In this document: piece by piece, positions 1 to 11,458 of the stretch
Position numbering within the stretch: position 1 is the first letter of the stretch
How the letters are laid out: the number at the start of each line of letters is the position of its first letter
Origin: Immersiella caudata
Lineage: Eukaryota; Ascomycota; Sordariomycetes; Sordariales; Lasiosphaeriaceae
Direction: 5' to 3'
DNA: 64,000 nt
NCBI GenBank assembly: GCA_030512335.1
Contig: JAULSU010000002.1
Span: 310,001-374,000, forward strand
Notes under the pieces: generated by a model
What the model was told of the DNA's origin: nothing
The model's input: the letters and a program-made list of their open reading frames with translations, nothing else
Databases searched by the model: none
Translations under genes and position numbers: made by a program

Positions 1-831
1 AAAGCAATGCGCGACTGGGTCCGGGGACGGCGACTGGGGTTGATGCAAAGATAATGACTGCGTGACAAAGAAGATCTAATTTTTGACGGGTTGTCCTCTC
101 AGGCGTTGTCCCCACAGTGCCAAAACACAAATCTCCAATCTGGCCCCGGCACCGCTGTTCTTCCGTGGCGCTTGCCCCTCCCCACGCTTTCGCATCGCTC
201 AACTAGGCAGGTGGCCGGGATCCTGCGGGCGAAAAGGCCACGTTCGCGACGCCACTCACAGTGCGAGCGCATTCACGGGCAGCCGCATTTCTCAACCGCC
301 AACGCCAAGCCAAACCTCGGCGCCAGTAACGTTAGTTCAAACCTTCCGTTGCGGTGCCCTCCTGACCTCCATCAAAGGGTCTGAGGCTTGGCTATTCGAT
401 TTATAGTTGTCTCGCTTTCAAGAACAAATCGCAGCTGCAAAAAGGACCTGAGCTCGCAAGCCCTCAGATATCGGCTCCACATTAACTACTTCCGCACTTC
501 CCCTCAACGACCTATTCTGAAGCCCGAGCCAACGACCACCCCGTCCTTGACTAATACCATTTTAGCGCCAAAGATGCAAGCCACCAACGTAACTGCTGCC
601 CGTCAAGACAACCCCTCAACTCCTGACCTGGCGTCCACTCAAGATGGCGCCCCAATGACCCATGCTCTCCTCGCCGGCTAAGTTGCCAAGGATCCGGCCT
701 CCTTTGCGCAGGGAACTGGTCCCACGACATGGTTTTAACCGCTTGCAATTTAATTGTCACGATGCAGTCTATCAGCACAAGAGGGGACTTGGCCTTCCGT
801 CCCAGCACTGGTGGACTCGACACAGCAAAAC
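1..831. other. intergenic, left edge of window
   Basis: No convincing coding region was found on either strand. Open frames here are short, lack ATG starts or do not resemble proteins. The last 100-200 bases presumably hold the promoter of the histidine phosphatase gene that begins at 832. A gene ending just left of the window could have its 3' UTR here. Confidence 0.5.
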
Positions 832-1967
832 ATGATTTTCACGATGGGGGCAGTAGCCAATCTCGCCTGGCTTGCCGCAGTCACAAGCGCTACATCGTTC
901 AACTACAGTACGGAACAGCGAGGATTCTTCTTGCAAGAAGACCCGGGGATCAACGCGAATCCCCCGAGCTTTGTCAGCTGCCCTTGACTCAATGAGCCCA
1001 AACAAGACCTGACAATGACCATAGATCTCAACTAAGCTGGGCCTCCTGAACCGCTCGTACGAAACTGACGCGGCCTTTGACCCTTCCGGTCAGAAGACGC
1101 AGTGGGAACGCTTCGCTCACCTCGTCACATCTCTCAACGCGCATGCCAGCCCAGGCACTCAGTACAAAGTCCTCTACCTAGCGCGCCACGGGGAAGCCTA
1201 TCACAATGTGGCCCAGTCGTACTATGGCGTAGACTGCTGGGAGTGTTACTGGTCCCAGCAACAGGGGAACGGGACCGTGACCTGGGCGGACGCTGAGTTG
1301 ACTCCAAAGGGTGTGGCCCAGGTTACGGCAGCAAACCTTTTCTGGAAGAATGCTTTAACGAGTACCAAACCGCCAATGCCACAAAGCTTCTATGTCAGTC
1401 CGATGGCACGTTGCCTGAATACAGCAAACACCACGTGGGGGGACATACCCGGGGAAAAGGGGCACACTTTCTCTCCCACCGTCAAGGAGGTAAGACCTCA
1501 ACGGCCGAGATTGCGAATTAATTTGAGTGGTCTAACTCTGGCGGTAGCTGCTCCGCGAGCCCCTCAACGCCTGCACTTGCGGCTGGAGACACTCTAAGAG
1601 CTGGATCCACGAACTATACCCAAGCTACGTCTTGGAACAAGGGTTCTCAGAAGAAGACAACCTCTGGAAAGCAGGTTTCATCGTGGAGTCGTCCACAGGC
1701 TTGCTTGCGCGTGTCAAGACGCTCCTCGATGACGTCTTCGCCTCCGACTCGAACACATTCATCTCTTTCACCACTCACGGCGTTGTGATCAATCCTCTCC
1801 TTCAGATTATCGGGCATCCTAACCCTGCGTTCAATGTCACTGCAGGACAGATCATCCCTGTTTTGATTAAGGCGCAGGAGAATACGGCGTTGGAGAATGT
1901 GTCAGCTACGGCACCACCTTCTGCGGCGAAGACCTGCTTGCCGTGTTCATCTGGGAAGGTGACATGA
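832..1967 (+). CDS. secreted histidine phosphatase (phosphoglycerate mutase-like family)
   Basis: Three exons: 832-972, 1037-1489, 1548-1967, all phase-0 junctions; about 337 residues. The N-terminus (MIFTMGAVANLAWLAAVTSA) is a plausible signal peptide, so the product is probably secreted. The phosphohistidine signature LYLARHGEAYHN lies near residue 95, and the second catalytic His is in ISFTTHGVV in exon 3. The region SPMARCLNTA supplies the conserved second Arg. Together these mark the branch-1 histidine phosphatase (PGM-like) family, which removes phosphate from small molecules or proteins through a phospho-His intermediate; the substrate is not deducible. The first intron donor is a weak GTCAGC, accepted because it alone keeps frame and the acceptor is strong. 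The last 25 residues look unlike the family, and another frame stays open to about 2017, so the C-terminus may be spliced differently or shifted. An in-frame Met lies four codons downstream. Confidence 0.8.
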
Positions 1968-2328
1968 GAGATGTCTTCATACGCTCCAAACACGGAATCT
2001 TGATGGCAGGATATTGATTACAGGAAAGCGAATTGTAGATGAAGATCACCTCTGATCGTTTCCTCTTATCAAGCGGTCATGCGGCTGAGTTTAGCGATAT
2101 TGTTTGCGAGATACATTTTGATGACAAACTGGTTTGCTGTTATCTCAGGGGACGACGTGTAGTAGTCACTCTCCAACACGTGCTCCATTCCGTTCAGTCA
2201 CCGACTGAATGGGAGTCAACAACCGAAGCATAAATATCTGTCCTAAATACAACACATTCTTCGTGCTGCAGCCCCAGAAACCAATACCGTATCAGCCATT
2301 TGCCAATGATCTCGTGAGATCTCTTGAG
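1968..2328. other. intergenic
   Basis: Spacer between the histidine phosphatase and the next gene, both on the plus strand. No coding or RNA gene seen. An in-frame ATG at 2209 would extend the next gene upstream by 40 residues. Confidence 0.4.
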
Positions 2329-3375
2329 ATGGGCTGCTCTGTAAGCCAGCCAACCCGCTCATCCCCCCGGGTCAACAGGAAACTCCCAGAAACACCGCGA
2401 GCTGCCATCCCACGCAAAGCCGGGTTGTACACCACAGCGGCCGGGCGGAAGCACTGCGCGCCGGAGTTAAATATCCGAAGGAAACCAGTCCCGTCGCAGC
2501 GCCATCCATCGGGACAATCCGCAGAGTTGAGAATATCCACTTACAACCAGAAAGCAGCAGCCGACGAGACACGGAAGGTGTCATCATCCTACGGGCTGGA
2601 TCGATGCGGGAGTGCCCGAGACTCATCAGCGCGTAGGGATGAGACATCCAGTTCCACGGATTTTGTGGGAAGTACTGTGGGAAGTAAAAGGGGTCAGTCA
2701 TCACCTGAAGAGAAGCCTTGTTTACAGCCTCTTCTGCAGCATCGATCTCGCAAAGCCCCTCTCGTTCAACCACGCCAACACCTTCAGCACCCTTCTCTTC
2801 CCGCTTCCCTTCGTGCCCCTCCCATTCAACCCACTACCGCTCAGCTTCACCATGGCTCCCCACCATCCCGAGTAACGCCCCCGGTGAGACCTCAACATGT
2901 CCTACCAAACCTACAAGATACAAGTAGCCTAACTTAGCTCACCGGGCACCCGCAGCCAAGTCCAGCACCCAAATCTGCCTCGACCCAGCCTACCGAATTT
3001 CTCTCACTCTCACGATACTTACAAATCCGTGAAAATTACCAATCTTGCTTCATCCCGATACCTCCCTTCTCTGAACCAGATCATCCCTCACATTCGGCTA
3101 GTACCGACGATCTGGTGACCGTCTTCAACATAGTACATCGTGCCTCTTCACTGAACGGTAAAGTCGAGGAGAACATTATCACTGTAGCTTGCCCTGGGCG
3201 GGATGTCCGTGGTGTGATCGAAAGGTTTGCCTTTCGCCTGGGTTCCGTTGTTGTGGTGAGGTATGGGCATGACGAGACGGTCTCGCTGAATGAGGTTTCT
3301 ACGGTCTTGGTCTCGGGGATGAAGTTTTGGGTTGAGGTGACGGAAGTAGAGACAGATAAGAAGGGAAATGGTTAG
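2329..3375 (+). CDS. hypothetical protein with N-myristoylation/palmitoylation-type start
   Basis: Not recognised as a known family. Two exons are inferred, 2329-2883 and 2938-3375, about 330 residues. One reading frame is open from 2209 to 3375 except for a single TAG at 2935-2937. That TAG is the end of a canonical 54-base intron (donor GTGAGA, branch CTAAC, acceptor TAG) and splicing keeps the frame. The Met at 2329 gives MGCSVSQ, matching the N-myristoyltransferase consensus (Gly2, Ser6) with Cys3 available for palmitoylation, so the protein may be membrane-anchored. Residues 10-240 are Ser/Pro/Arg-rich and look disordered. The last 90 residues (around IITVACPGRDVRGVIERFAF) look folded, with alternating beta-like stretches. 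A longer start at 2209 is possible but would bury the lipidation signal. Function unknown. Confidence 0.5.
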
Positions 3376-4993
3376 CTGGTATTGGCTGGGTTAGCTTCAG
3401 GTGCGCGTTGTACTTGAGGTTGTACCGGTAAATCGGAATAGGAACTTTGGACGGACTTTAGGCTTGTCAGTGCTGCACTTGGTCACTGATGGTGGTTTTG
3501 ATGCGCACCTCTCATAATCAGTAGATACCCCTGACAAAGACGCAATCCTTCGACTCCCTGCATCACGCCCTCCAATGGAGCAACACCCCTTATTCGCTAA
3601 CCCCCTCAACTCCCGACATAGGCACTCGCCGAATATCACAGCCACCCGAAAGCCACCCGTAAAATATCCGGACTCGGTGAGAGCCCTCTGCACGGTAAAT
3701 CCTCTCGCCTGTGAGTCTGGATCATATACCTCGCAACCACCATGACGTGGAGTGTGTTGAGGGTGCATTAGTCCAACCGAGGCGAGCGAAAAGACCCCCG
3801 AGACGAGCCAAGAACTCTCGAGGCGAGCCATAAGCCCGCCGGGTAGGTAGTAGGAGAAAAGAAGACATTGGCATCCAACCCGTATTCAGGAACCGGCATT
3901 GTGGGAGTGACTGCATTTGGTCTCCCTGCATGCGCGGCCGTCTCCGCTCCCGATCTCCGATCTACCTACATAACGGCGCGCCATACGTTCGGACTGCCGA
4001 AGACTAGACGCAATGAATCGGCCCAGGCGCCAGACGCGTTGAGATGCGAAATCGGGGTTGTGGTAGCAACGATGCGCTGTCGGTGGGCTATTCAAGTTGT
4101 GCTATAACGATTCGCAATATGGCTTCAGTCGTGTAACAGGATACGGAGTAGTAGTTGGGGCTCGCCGTGACATTCTTCTTTCTTGGCTTTCCCATACTCC
4201 AATGTCAGCACGGCGCAACAGACCTCGTCATTCATTCGACGACACGAATCCAAGGGGAAGGGCTCATCGCGACGTTTGCTGCAACCTTCGCAGGACGACA
4301 GATGCCGACGTCTCTACATTCAGCCTGCATCATCAGGATAAACCAGCGAGCCCCTGAGCGCAAATGAAGGCATCCTTGCGGAGGTGGTGTTCTCGTTCAT
4401 AAGCTCTTGGCTTGCATCACGTGTGCAATAATAGCAAAGGAGTGTGAAAACCAAGACGCGAATATTGGAGTAGGAGAGAAGCTATAATAAAAGGCATATT
4501 GGGAGTCAATAGCTCCCCCGCAACCCAACACGTGTGTTTCCCCGCCCGGCGAGTATATTGCCAGCAGGTCCTTGACATGCCCTCTTGGGCCGAGCCGCGC
4601 GTGTGGTGTCCGGGGGGGGGTTTTAGCAACATCGGTATGCTTCCAGAGTCCCGGCTAATACCCGCCCCCAGGCACTCGCCAGGAGGTTAAACACGGAAGC
4701 CAGGAAAATCTCCGCACGGCTAGTTGTGGGGTCTGGGGAAGCTGTGGGGGAGGGTTCTCGATCAATGGGGAGAGTGGGGAAATATCAAAGTTTGATTCCA
4801 GGGTAAATCTCAATGGCAATGGGATGATTGGGATGGCAGGATGAACCAGAGAGCTGGTGCTCTGATATGAATACTAAGCTTGTCCCACGAGCCTGGGTTG
4901 CAGCCAAGTCTGCTTCAGTCAGTGACGCTTCCGGCTTACACGCCCGCGGGACCAACCTTTCCAGGAACCATTGACCAGTGAACGCGGACCAGG
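3376..4993. other. intergenic, 1.6 kb
   Basis: No gene recognised. Several overlapping frames of 60-140 codons exist but none shows family motifs, a signal peptide or splice structure. The right end should hold the promoter of the secreted GMC oxidoreductase. Confidence 0.4.
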
Positions 4994-6968
4994 ATGCATC
5001 TCCCATCCAAGGTTGTGGCGGCGACAGCTGCTTCGGTCTGTGAGTGTTCCTTGCCGTGGATTTGAGTAAGGTATCCACTAACTTTAGCAGGGCTGCAGCT
5101 CGCTGCGGGCCAGGCGACCTGCTCGAATGTGACGGCCGACAAGACGTATGACTACATCATTGTTGGCTCGGGAGCTGGTGGTATCCCCCTGGCAGACCGG
5201 CTGACTGAAGCCGGAAAGACGGTGCTCCTCATCGAAAAGGGCCCGCCTTCCACCGGCCGCTGGGGCGGTACCATGAAGCCTGGCTGGCTCAATGGCACCA
5301 GTCTCACTCGCTTTGATGTGCCAGGTCTGTGCAATCAGATTTGGGCGGATCCAACCGGCGTTTCCTGCACCGATGTCGATCAGATGGCTGGCTGCGTCTT
5401 GGGCGGCGGAACTGCTGTCAATGCTGGTCTCTGGTGGAAGCCGCATCCTGAGGACTGGGATGTCAACTTCCCTACCGGTTGGCAGAGCAAGGATCTTGCC
5501 GAGGCCACCGGAAAGGTATTTGGCCGTATCCCGGGCACCATTGCACCTTCGCAAGACGGTGTTCGCTACCTCTCGCAGGGTTTCGATATGCTCGGTGGCA
5601 GCCTTCGGAACGCCGGCTGGGAGTATGTCGTTGCAAACAACGCCCCTGAGAAAAAGCACCGTGCATTCGGCCACAGCACCTTCATGTACTCGGGCGGAGA
5701 GCGCGGCGGACCCCTGGCGACGTATCTTGTCACGGCAGCCAGCCGTCCCACTTTCACCCTGTGGACAAACACCATCGCCAAGCGTGTGGTCCGAACCGGC
5801 GGCCTGGCAACGGGTGTCGAAGTTGAGTGCAACGGTGGAGGCCATGCTGGCGTCGTGAATGTAACCCCCAAAACTGGTCGTGTGATTTTGGCCGCCGGGT
5901 CGTTTGGGTCTGCCAAGCTGCTCTGGAGAAGCGGAATCGGAACGGTCGACCAGCTCAACATCGTCAAGAATTCGACCGACGGCCCGACCATGATCTCCTC
6001 AGACCAGTGGATCAACCTGCCCGTTGGCTACAACCTGAATGATCACGTTGGTGTAAGAGATCGCCCGACCTCCTGATTGTATCGAACGACACTGACATAT
6101 ATAGACTGATGTCGAGATCTCTCACCCTGATGTCGTGTTTTACGACTACTACGGCGCGTGGAACAGCCCGATTCAGGAGGACAAGGAGAAGTATCTTTGT
6201 GAGTTAGAGTGGATTCATGTTTGACGAAGAAACGGAGACTTACTTCAAGGATAGCGGCCAGAATCGGACCTCTCGCGCAGGCAGCGCCCAACATCGGTCC
6301 CATCGTGAGTAGCCCTGCCCTCCAGACCCTAGTGCTCCAAGCTGACCAAGTCATCCAGTTCTGGGAAGTCATCAAGGGAGCCGACGGCATCAACCGCCAC
6401 TTCCACTGGCAATCGCGTGTCGAGGGAACTCTCAATACCTCCATGACAGTGACGCAGTACCTCGGAACCGGCTCGACCTCCCGCGGCCGCTTGACCATCA
6501 CCCGACAGCTCAATACCCTCGTCTCCACCCCTCCGTACCTGCGGACCGAGAATGACAGGGCAGCTGTCTTGCAGGCTCTGATCAATTTCCAGAAGGTGCT
6601 GGAGCCTGTTGCCAACCTCACTTGGATCACGCCAAAGTCGAACGTGACGGCCGAGCAGTTCATCGCTTCGGTCCCGGCCATCCCGGCGCGCCGCGGGTCT
6701 AATCACTGGACTGGTAAGCATCATCACAATTACCTGATCGGATAACTTCGGTACTGACGAAAATGTAGGAACCGCCAAGCTCGGATCCGACGACGGCCGC
6801 GCCAACGGAACGGCAGTCGTTGACCTCAACACCAAGGTATACGGCACCGACAACCTATTCGTCGTTGATGCTTCCATTTTCCCCGGTATGATCACTGCCA
6901 ATCCGTCGGCGGCCATCGTTATTGTGTCGGAGCACGCCGCGAAGAAGATTCTCGCGCTGCCTGCTTAA
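4994..6968 (+). CDS. secreted GMC oxidoreductase, cellobiose-dehydrogenase flavodomain-like
   Basis: Six exons: 4994-5039, 5091-6052, 6105-6198, 6255-6304, 6359-6713, 6769-6968; the sum is 1707 bases, 568 residues. All five introns are 50-56 bases with GT..AG. Exon 1 encodes only a signal peptide (MHLPSKVVAATAAS...). The FAD-binding Rossmann motif DYIIVGSGAGGIPLADRL follows, and GGGTAVNAG is the conserved flavin-contact stretch. The C-terminal catalytic pair is visible as SNHW (His) and the Asn-containing DASIFPGMITANP segment, as in the cellobiose dehydrogenase flavodomain. It is expected to be an extracellular flavoenzyme oxidising a sugar or alcohol. There is no cytochrome b domain and no cellulose-binding module, so it is not a full cellobiose dehydrogenase; the natural substrate and electron acceptor are unknown. 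The fourth intron (6305-6358) is a multiple of three without stops and could be retained, but removing it restores the family-like IGPIFWEVIKG. Confidence 0.88.
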
Positions 6969-7434
6969 AATTCGTGCTCGCGTTTTGTGTACCGCAACTA
7001 TTTTGGCTTGAGGGAGTTGTTGTGATCGTGGCGGCTCAGGTTGAGAAAAGACAAAGTCAAAATGCAAGCCCTTTCGAGCCCTTGCTTTTTTTTTCTGGTG
7101 CGAAAGGCGGCCGTTTGCCATCTGTGACTGAAACATAAAGGGAAAGGGCTCTGAGAATTCGTTCCATGCCCAATGGCTGATCCGAAACCCAGGCAGGCAG
7201 CCGCTCCTGCCTTGAATCTGCTGGCGACTCGCTACCATCTTTGAGCGGTCTGCGTTGCACTCTAAGAACCAGGACATCCAGACTCCAGCTTGTTCACGCA
7301 AAAGCCTCTTCTCGCCATTGCCAACTGGGTTCCGGTTTCCACTTGTGTACCCTCCGACACCAATCATGTCATGGACCCCATTCCACTCGAGCCCAGGCCA
7401 GCAAACTTGATCAAAGAGAGTAAAAAGAAAGTGT
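6969..7434. other. intergenic between GMC oxidoreductase and tRNA-Gly
   Basis: Presumably the 3' UTR of the GMC gene followed by spacer. A run of nine T at about 7086-7094 is present. No coding feature supported. Confidence 0.4.
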
Positions 7435-7505
7435 TGCGTCAGCCGCGAATCGAACGCGGGGCCCATCGATGGCAACGATGGATTTTACCACTAAACCACT
7501 GACGC
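7435..7505 (-). tRNA. tRNA-Gly (GCC)
   Basis: Read on the minus strand, the 71-nt segment folds as a full cloverleaf. The 7-bp acceptor stem is GCGTCAG/CTGACGC with an A discriminator. The anticodon stem is CATCG/CGATG around the loop TTGCCAT, giving anticodon GCC. The T arm is CCGCG-TTCGATT-CGCGG. No intron. It appears intact and functional. Confidence 0.95.
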
Positions 7506-8623
7506 TGTGTTGTTCTTGAGATGATGTTGAGTGCGAAGACTTGATATGGATACTGTGGAGGAACAGCAGTTCGGCCAGGTCTCCCTCTCTGATGGCGAGA
7601 CGTTGGTCTGAAGTTGTTGCGGTGGCTGTCTTTCTCATACCTTCTGTTCTTCACGCTGTCGTGCCACCCGGGCATGGAAGGGACGGGCGGCTCTAAGTTG
7701 GGTCGCCGTCGGGCTCTTGGTGCTGCCGTATAGTTCGTGATCATGTCCATGGAGGCAAGTGGGTACGGGCTGATGATCAGAGACCGGACTTCAAGGGCAA
7801 GCATCTCGCGTCTCAGCAAAAATAAAACTCACAAGCTTTTCGTCCTGCAGGGTCACAAACAAGTAGGTCATGGAAGCAAACAGACGTTTTCGTCCTGGAC
7901 ACAGAATCCAACGGGACCAGACTGCGACGCAGGGTTTGAGCAGCGACAGACACCAGATGGACGTCAAGTCATCGTGCAAGACCGAGAACACTAGTCTCGC
8001 ACACCGCCCAGCCCCATCGCTGAAATTTCTTCCTCGCATCGCCAGCCAAAGCCGCCGAATACAATGAAAATAGAGTGAAAACACGCCGGTCAGACTTCCA
8101 TCGCACACCCACCCCGCCCGAGCGCCCAAAGGCAAGACCTCGAAAGACGGGGTACAGATCATCGCACGCCCTCTATACAGAGATCGCCGCAAGGGCAATG
8201 ACCGCCACCTTTGCAGGCAGATCGAGGGCAAAAGAGGCGCTAACTGTTTGGGTGCCGAGGATATGGATCATCAACCCGGGTGGATTCTGTGGCTCCTTTA
8301 GGGAACACAAAAGTGGACGACTACTATAGAAAAGATTCTATGAAGTATTGTCGACATGAAGAAGAAGATAGAAAACGAGACAACAGGGAGGAGAAGAGGG
8401 AGAAAATATAGCTGTGGGAGGTGGTCTGTGCACGGGTGAGATTTTCAGTGGCCCCGCTAAAATCTCGGTTGTGGCCAGCCAACCATCTGGGTCCAGATTC
8501 AAGGCTCCTGACTCGCCATTCACTTACGACACATCCGGCATCAAGTCCTTCTTCACTGAGCTGCGAAACCTGCCAGATCATGCCCTTCAATTTGTATTTC
8601 TTCAACTACCAATACTCCAATCT
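7506..8623. other. intergenic, 1.1 kb
   Basis: No gene recognised between tRNA-Gly and the 3' end of the nucleotidyltransferase gene on the minus strand. Open frames of up to 146 codons show no domain signal. The right part is probably the 3' UTR of the minus-strand gene. Confidence 0.4.
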
Positions 8624-9670
8624 CTACTTCCCATACAACCCTAACCCCTCCACCACCACCCTCACCCCCTCACTCACCATCCCGTCCAACCTCTCCCAGT
8701 CCTCCACCCCCGCTGCCGCCCTCGCATACGTGCTACTCACTACCGCCCCTCCCCCTTCCACAAGGTCTATCCTTCGCCCCCATTCCTTTCTCCCCCCAAC
8801 CTTTACCAAACCCTCCCCAATGACCAGATCCTCAAGGTACGCACTCTGCTCGGCCGCCCCGCCCCACTCATCATCCGTCCGCATCGTCACTCGTAGCTTT
8901 GCCCTACGCAGAAACGGACCGAGTGCCCGTTGCATGGCCGTCTCCCCGTGCTGAACGCCCCCTTCGGGTGCGGTGTAATACTTGGAATTGAATATGCGTA
9001 TGAGCGTGTCATACCCCGCTAGAATGACCTGCTCTGTTTCTCTCCCGTTGCTGCGAGTGGTATCCCCCTCAGCCTCGGTTTCGGGTTCGTAAAACCCATC
9101 CTCAGCAATCGCCGCGCTCTTGTCGTGAAAATACGGCTGCGTCGACAATGCGATGTCAATGGACGGGATCGTGACCTCGCTCGGTGCTGAAGTTGGTCCT
9201 TGTTCCGGGTGCTGGAGACTTCGTAGAGCGGTTTGCACGTCTTGCGCGAAAGCCCACATCATGGCCATGCGCTCTTCGAAGGATGCGGGCTTGGCGGCTT
9301 TATCTGCGTTGTTGATGGCTAGGAGGAGGAGGAGTCGTGAGCCTGCAGGGCGGAGGGCGGTTTCGAAGGCGGAGGTTGCCATGAGGAGGTGGGCGCGTGT
9401 TGGGGGGTTGAATGAGGAGTCGAGGATGACGAGGCATGGGGGTTTTGTCCGGGGTGGGATTGGTGCGGGTGAGACGTCGTGGAGTGTGGTAGGTTGTGAG
9501 GTTGGTGGGAGGGTGCAAATGACTTGGAATGAGGAGGTGGATTGTTGGAAGGAGGTGATGCTGTGGGCGAAGAAGTCGACGAGGGGGCGGAGGGATGCTC
9601 TTGATGGTGTTGGGGCGCGCATTGGTAATTTAGAATTTGATGGAGGGCTGTTTGACGTAGGCTGAGACAT
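8624..9670 (-). CDS. nicotinamide-mononucleotide adenylyltransferase-like protein (POF1-type)
   Basis: Single exon, 348 residues, ATG at 9670. The nucleotidyltransferase alpha/beta phosphodiesterase signature SSFNPPTRAHLL (residues 85-96; G/SxFxPxTxxH form) is followed by a conserved Arg-rich core, and the C-terminal VVSSTYAR (about residue 313) is the ISSTxxR ATP-binding motif. These are hallmarks of the NMNAT/cytidylyltransferase-like superfamily. The overall arrangement fits the fungal POF1 (yeast YCL047C) branch, which transfers AMP to nicotinamide mononucleotide in NAD synthesis or salvage. The first 70 residues are Ser/Pro-rich and probably disordered. No signal peptide, so cytosolic or nuclear. 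The coding strand is strongly C-rich at the start and G-rich at the end, a pattern shared with many genes in the window. Confidence 0.85.
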   Translation of the reverse strand: MSQPTSNSPPSNSKLPMRAPTPSRASLRPLVDFFAHSITSFQQSTSSFQVICTLPPTSQPTTLHDVSPAPIPPRTKPPCLVILDSSFNPPTRAHLLMATSAFETALRPAGSRLLLLLAINNADKAAKPASFEERMAMMWAFAQDVQTALRSLQHPEQGPTSAPSEVTIPSIDIALSTQPYFHDKSAAIAEDGFYEPETEAEGDTTRSNGRETEQVILAGYDTLIRIFNSKYYTAPEGGVQHGETAMQRALGPFLRRAKLRVTMRTDDEWGGAAEQSAYLEDLVIGEGLVKVGGRKEWGRRIDLVEGGGAVVSSTYARAAAGVEDWERLDGMVSEGVRVVVEGLGLYGK

Positions 9671-10382
9671 TCTAGGCGATTGATGATGGAGATGTCGTGT
9701 TAGTGTTGAGGGTGTGTTGAGGTGAGGTCAATTGCGGGGGCGGGGGCGGGGTAGCTTGGAGCTCTTCCCAAGCTGTCTGTCCCGCGTCACTGCGCATCAG
9801 CAATTGACGACCGCCCTGGATCCTTACAAGCACATGGCGACTTCAAAACACCCAATTGCTATCTAACATTTCCAATTGGAATAACGCCGCATGGAGCGAT
9901 ACATGGGAGGACTCTGACGCAGGTGAACGGCATCAGTTGACACGCGCCGAGGCCGAGATGGAGATCGGGCTTATGTCCGAGTTGCCGGCGCGGGGCTCCA
10001 CCTATGCGGTCAGCCGCGGCGCTTGGCTCGGCATGAGATATCTCTTTGGGCTTGCTCACAATAACATCACCGGGTCAACAGTGACTCAGAGGAAGGGAAT
10101 TGGGCTCTTTTGACTTTGCTGCCTGGAGGCCTGAGCCCGACAAATGCTGGCGCCGGCGATCTGTTGAGTTTTGGTCGCCGGTGAAGATTGGCCAGCGCCT
10201 CCGCTGATATTCTCAACGCACAAAGCAACCTCGCAGATATCATCACTTCCAAGTATATAACCCCCTTTTCCAGGAATCCGTTCCTCCCAAAGAGTCCTAT
10301 CCGAAGACTCTCCCGCCCTACATCAAACACAGCCTACCTTGTCTACCTACGTATTGACCCTCCCTCCCTCCATCCTTCCACG
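9671..10382. other. divergent intergenic region
   Basis: Separates the POF1-like gene (minus) from the SDR gene (plus), so it should contain both promoters. A GC-box-like stretch (GGGGGCGGGGGCGGGG) lies at about 9737-9751 near the minus-strand start. No coding feature supported. Confidence 0.4.
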
Positions 10383-11458
10383 ATGCCTTCCCAGTCCCAA
10401 GCCCACCCCCAAGTCTGGCTCATAACCGGCGCCACCACAGGCCTAGGCCTCTCCCTCCTCCACACCCTCTCCTCCCCCCCTTCATCTGCCAGCCTCATCA
10501 TCGCCACCGGCCGCAACATAACCGCCCGCTTCCCCCACCCCATCCCCCCCAACACAACCCTCCTCGACCTCGACGTAACCTCTCCCCTCCCCACCATCGC
10601 ATCCACCATATCCACCGCCCTAGCCATCCACGGACGTATTGACGTTCTCGTGAATAACGCGGGGATATCGAGGATGGGGGTTTGTGAGGAGATGGGGGAG
10701 GAGATGTTAAGGGAGATTTTCGAGGTTAATTTGTTTGGGGCAGTGAAGGTTACGAGGGCGGTGGTGAGACATATGAGGGAGAGAAGGGAGGGGACTGTGG
10801 TGTTTGTGGGGGCGGGGATGGGATGGGTTGGACTGCCTTTTTTAGGGGGGTATAGTATGAGCAAGGGGGCGTTGACTAGTGAGTTGTTTCTTTCCAGCTC
10901 TTCTGTTTCTTTGTGGCCACGGTGTGATTTTAGGACGGGTTGGGGAGGTAATGGTGATGGGATTGATGACGATAGATAGTGCGATTGTTTTGGTGAAAAG
11001 GGGCTGACAGTCGTGCAGTGTTTGCAGAAACCCTGCAAAAGGAGATTACCCCGCTGGGGTTGCGGACAGTCATCTTCGAGCCGGGAGGTTTCGATTCGGA
11101 TCTGACCGTTACGAGGGAGGGCGAGACATTCGCGCAGCCACCAGAGGCCAAGGAGTACGTGGAGCTGTTTGACAAGGTTTACGGAAGTGGGGGCATTCCG
11201 CCGTCGCAGGGGGATGTAAACAAACTCCCACAGGCCATCGTCGGTGTCATCAAGGGCGAGGGATTGGCGACAGGGAAGCCGTTTCCCGTGCGGGTAATCC
11301 TCGGGCCAGATGCATTGGATGCGATTCGCCAAAAGTGCAATGAGCAGCTGCAGTTGATGGATGAGTGGGAAGACGTGTCACTGAGTGTCATGCATGAAGG
11401 GCGCAGAGAGACGTCAAGATGGCTGTTGGACGGGTGCTCCATTCTTCGCAGAAGCTAG
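10383..11458 (+). CDS. short-chain dehydrogenase/reductase (catalytic Ser apparently replaced)
   Basis: Two exons, 10383-10878 and 11019-11458, joined by a 140-base intron (donor GTGAGT, acceptor GCAG); 311 residues. Classical SDR features are present: the NAD(P)-binding TGATTGLG (residues 15-22), the NNAG motif, and the YxxxK pair YSMSK (Tyr157, Lys161). Such enzymes are cytosolic NAD(P)-dependent oxidoreductases. The position that normally holds the catalytic Ser, 13 residues before the Tyr, reads VGAGMGW, so the Ser is an Ala (Ala144). That suggests altered or lost activity. The C-terminal half (TVIFEPGGFDSDL) matches fungal SDRs of the retinol-dehydrogenase-like type. Substrate unknown. 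The 5' half is extremely C-rich and the 3' half of exon 1 is G-rich on the same strand. Confidence 0.88.

Noticed and set aside
3397..4690. Overlapping frames of 60-144 codons between 3.4 and 4.7 kb
   Set aside because: No ATG-supported start with splice structure, no motifs, and composition typical of chance frames in GC-rich intergenic DNA.
4994..6968. Full cellobiose dehydrogenase
   Set aside because: No cytochrome domain precedes the flavodomain; exon 1 encodes only a signal peptide, so the narrower name was used.
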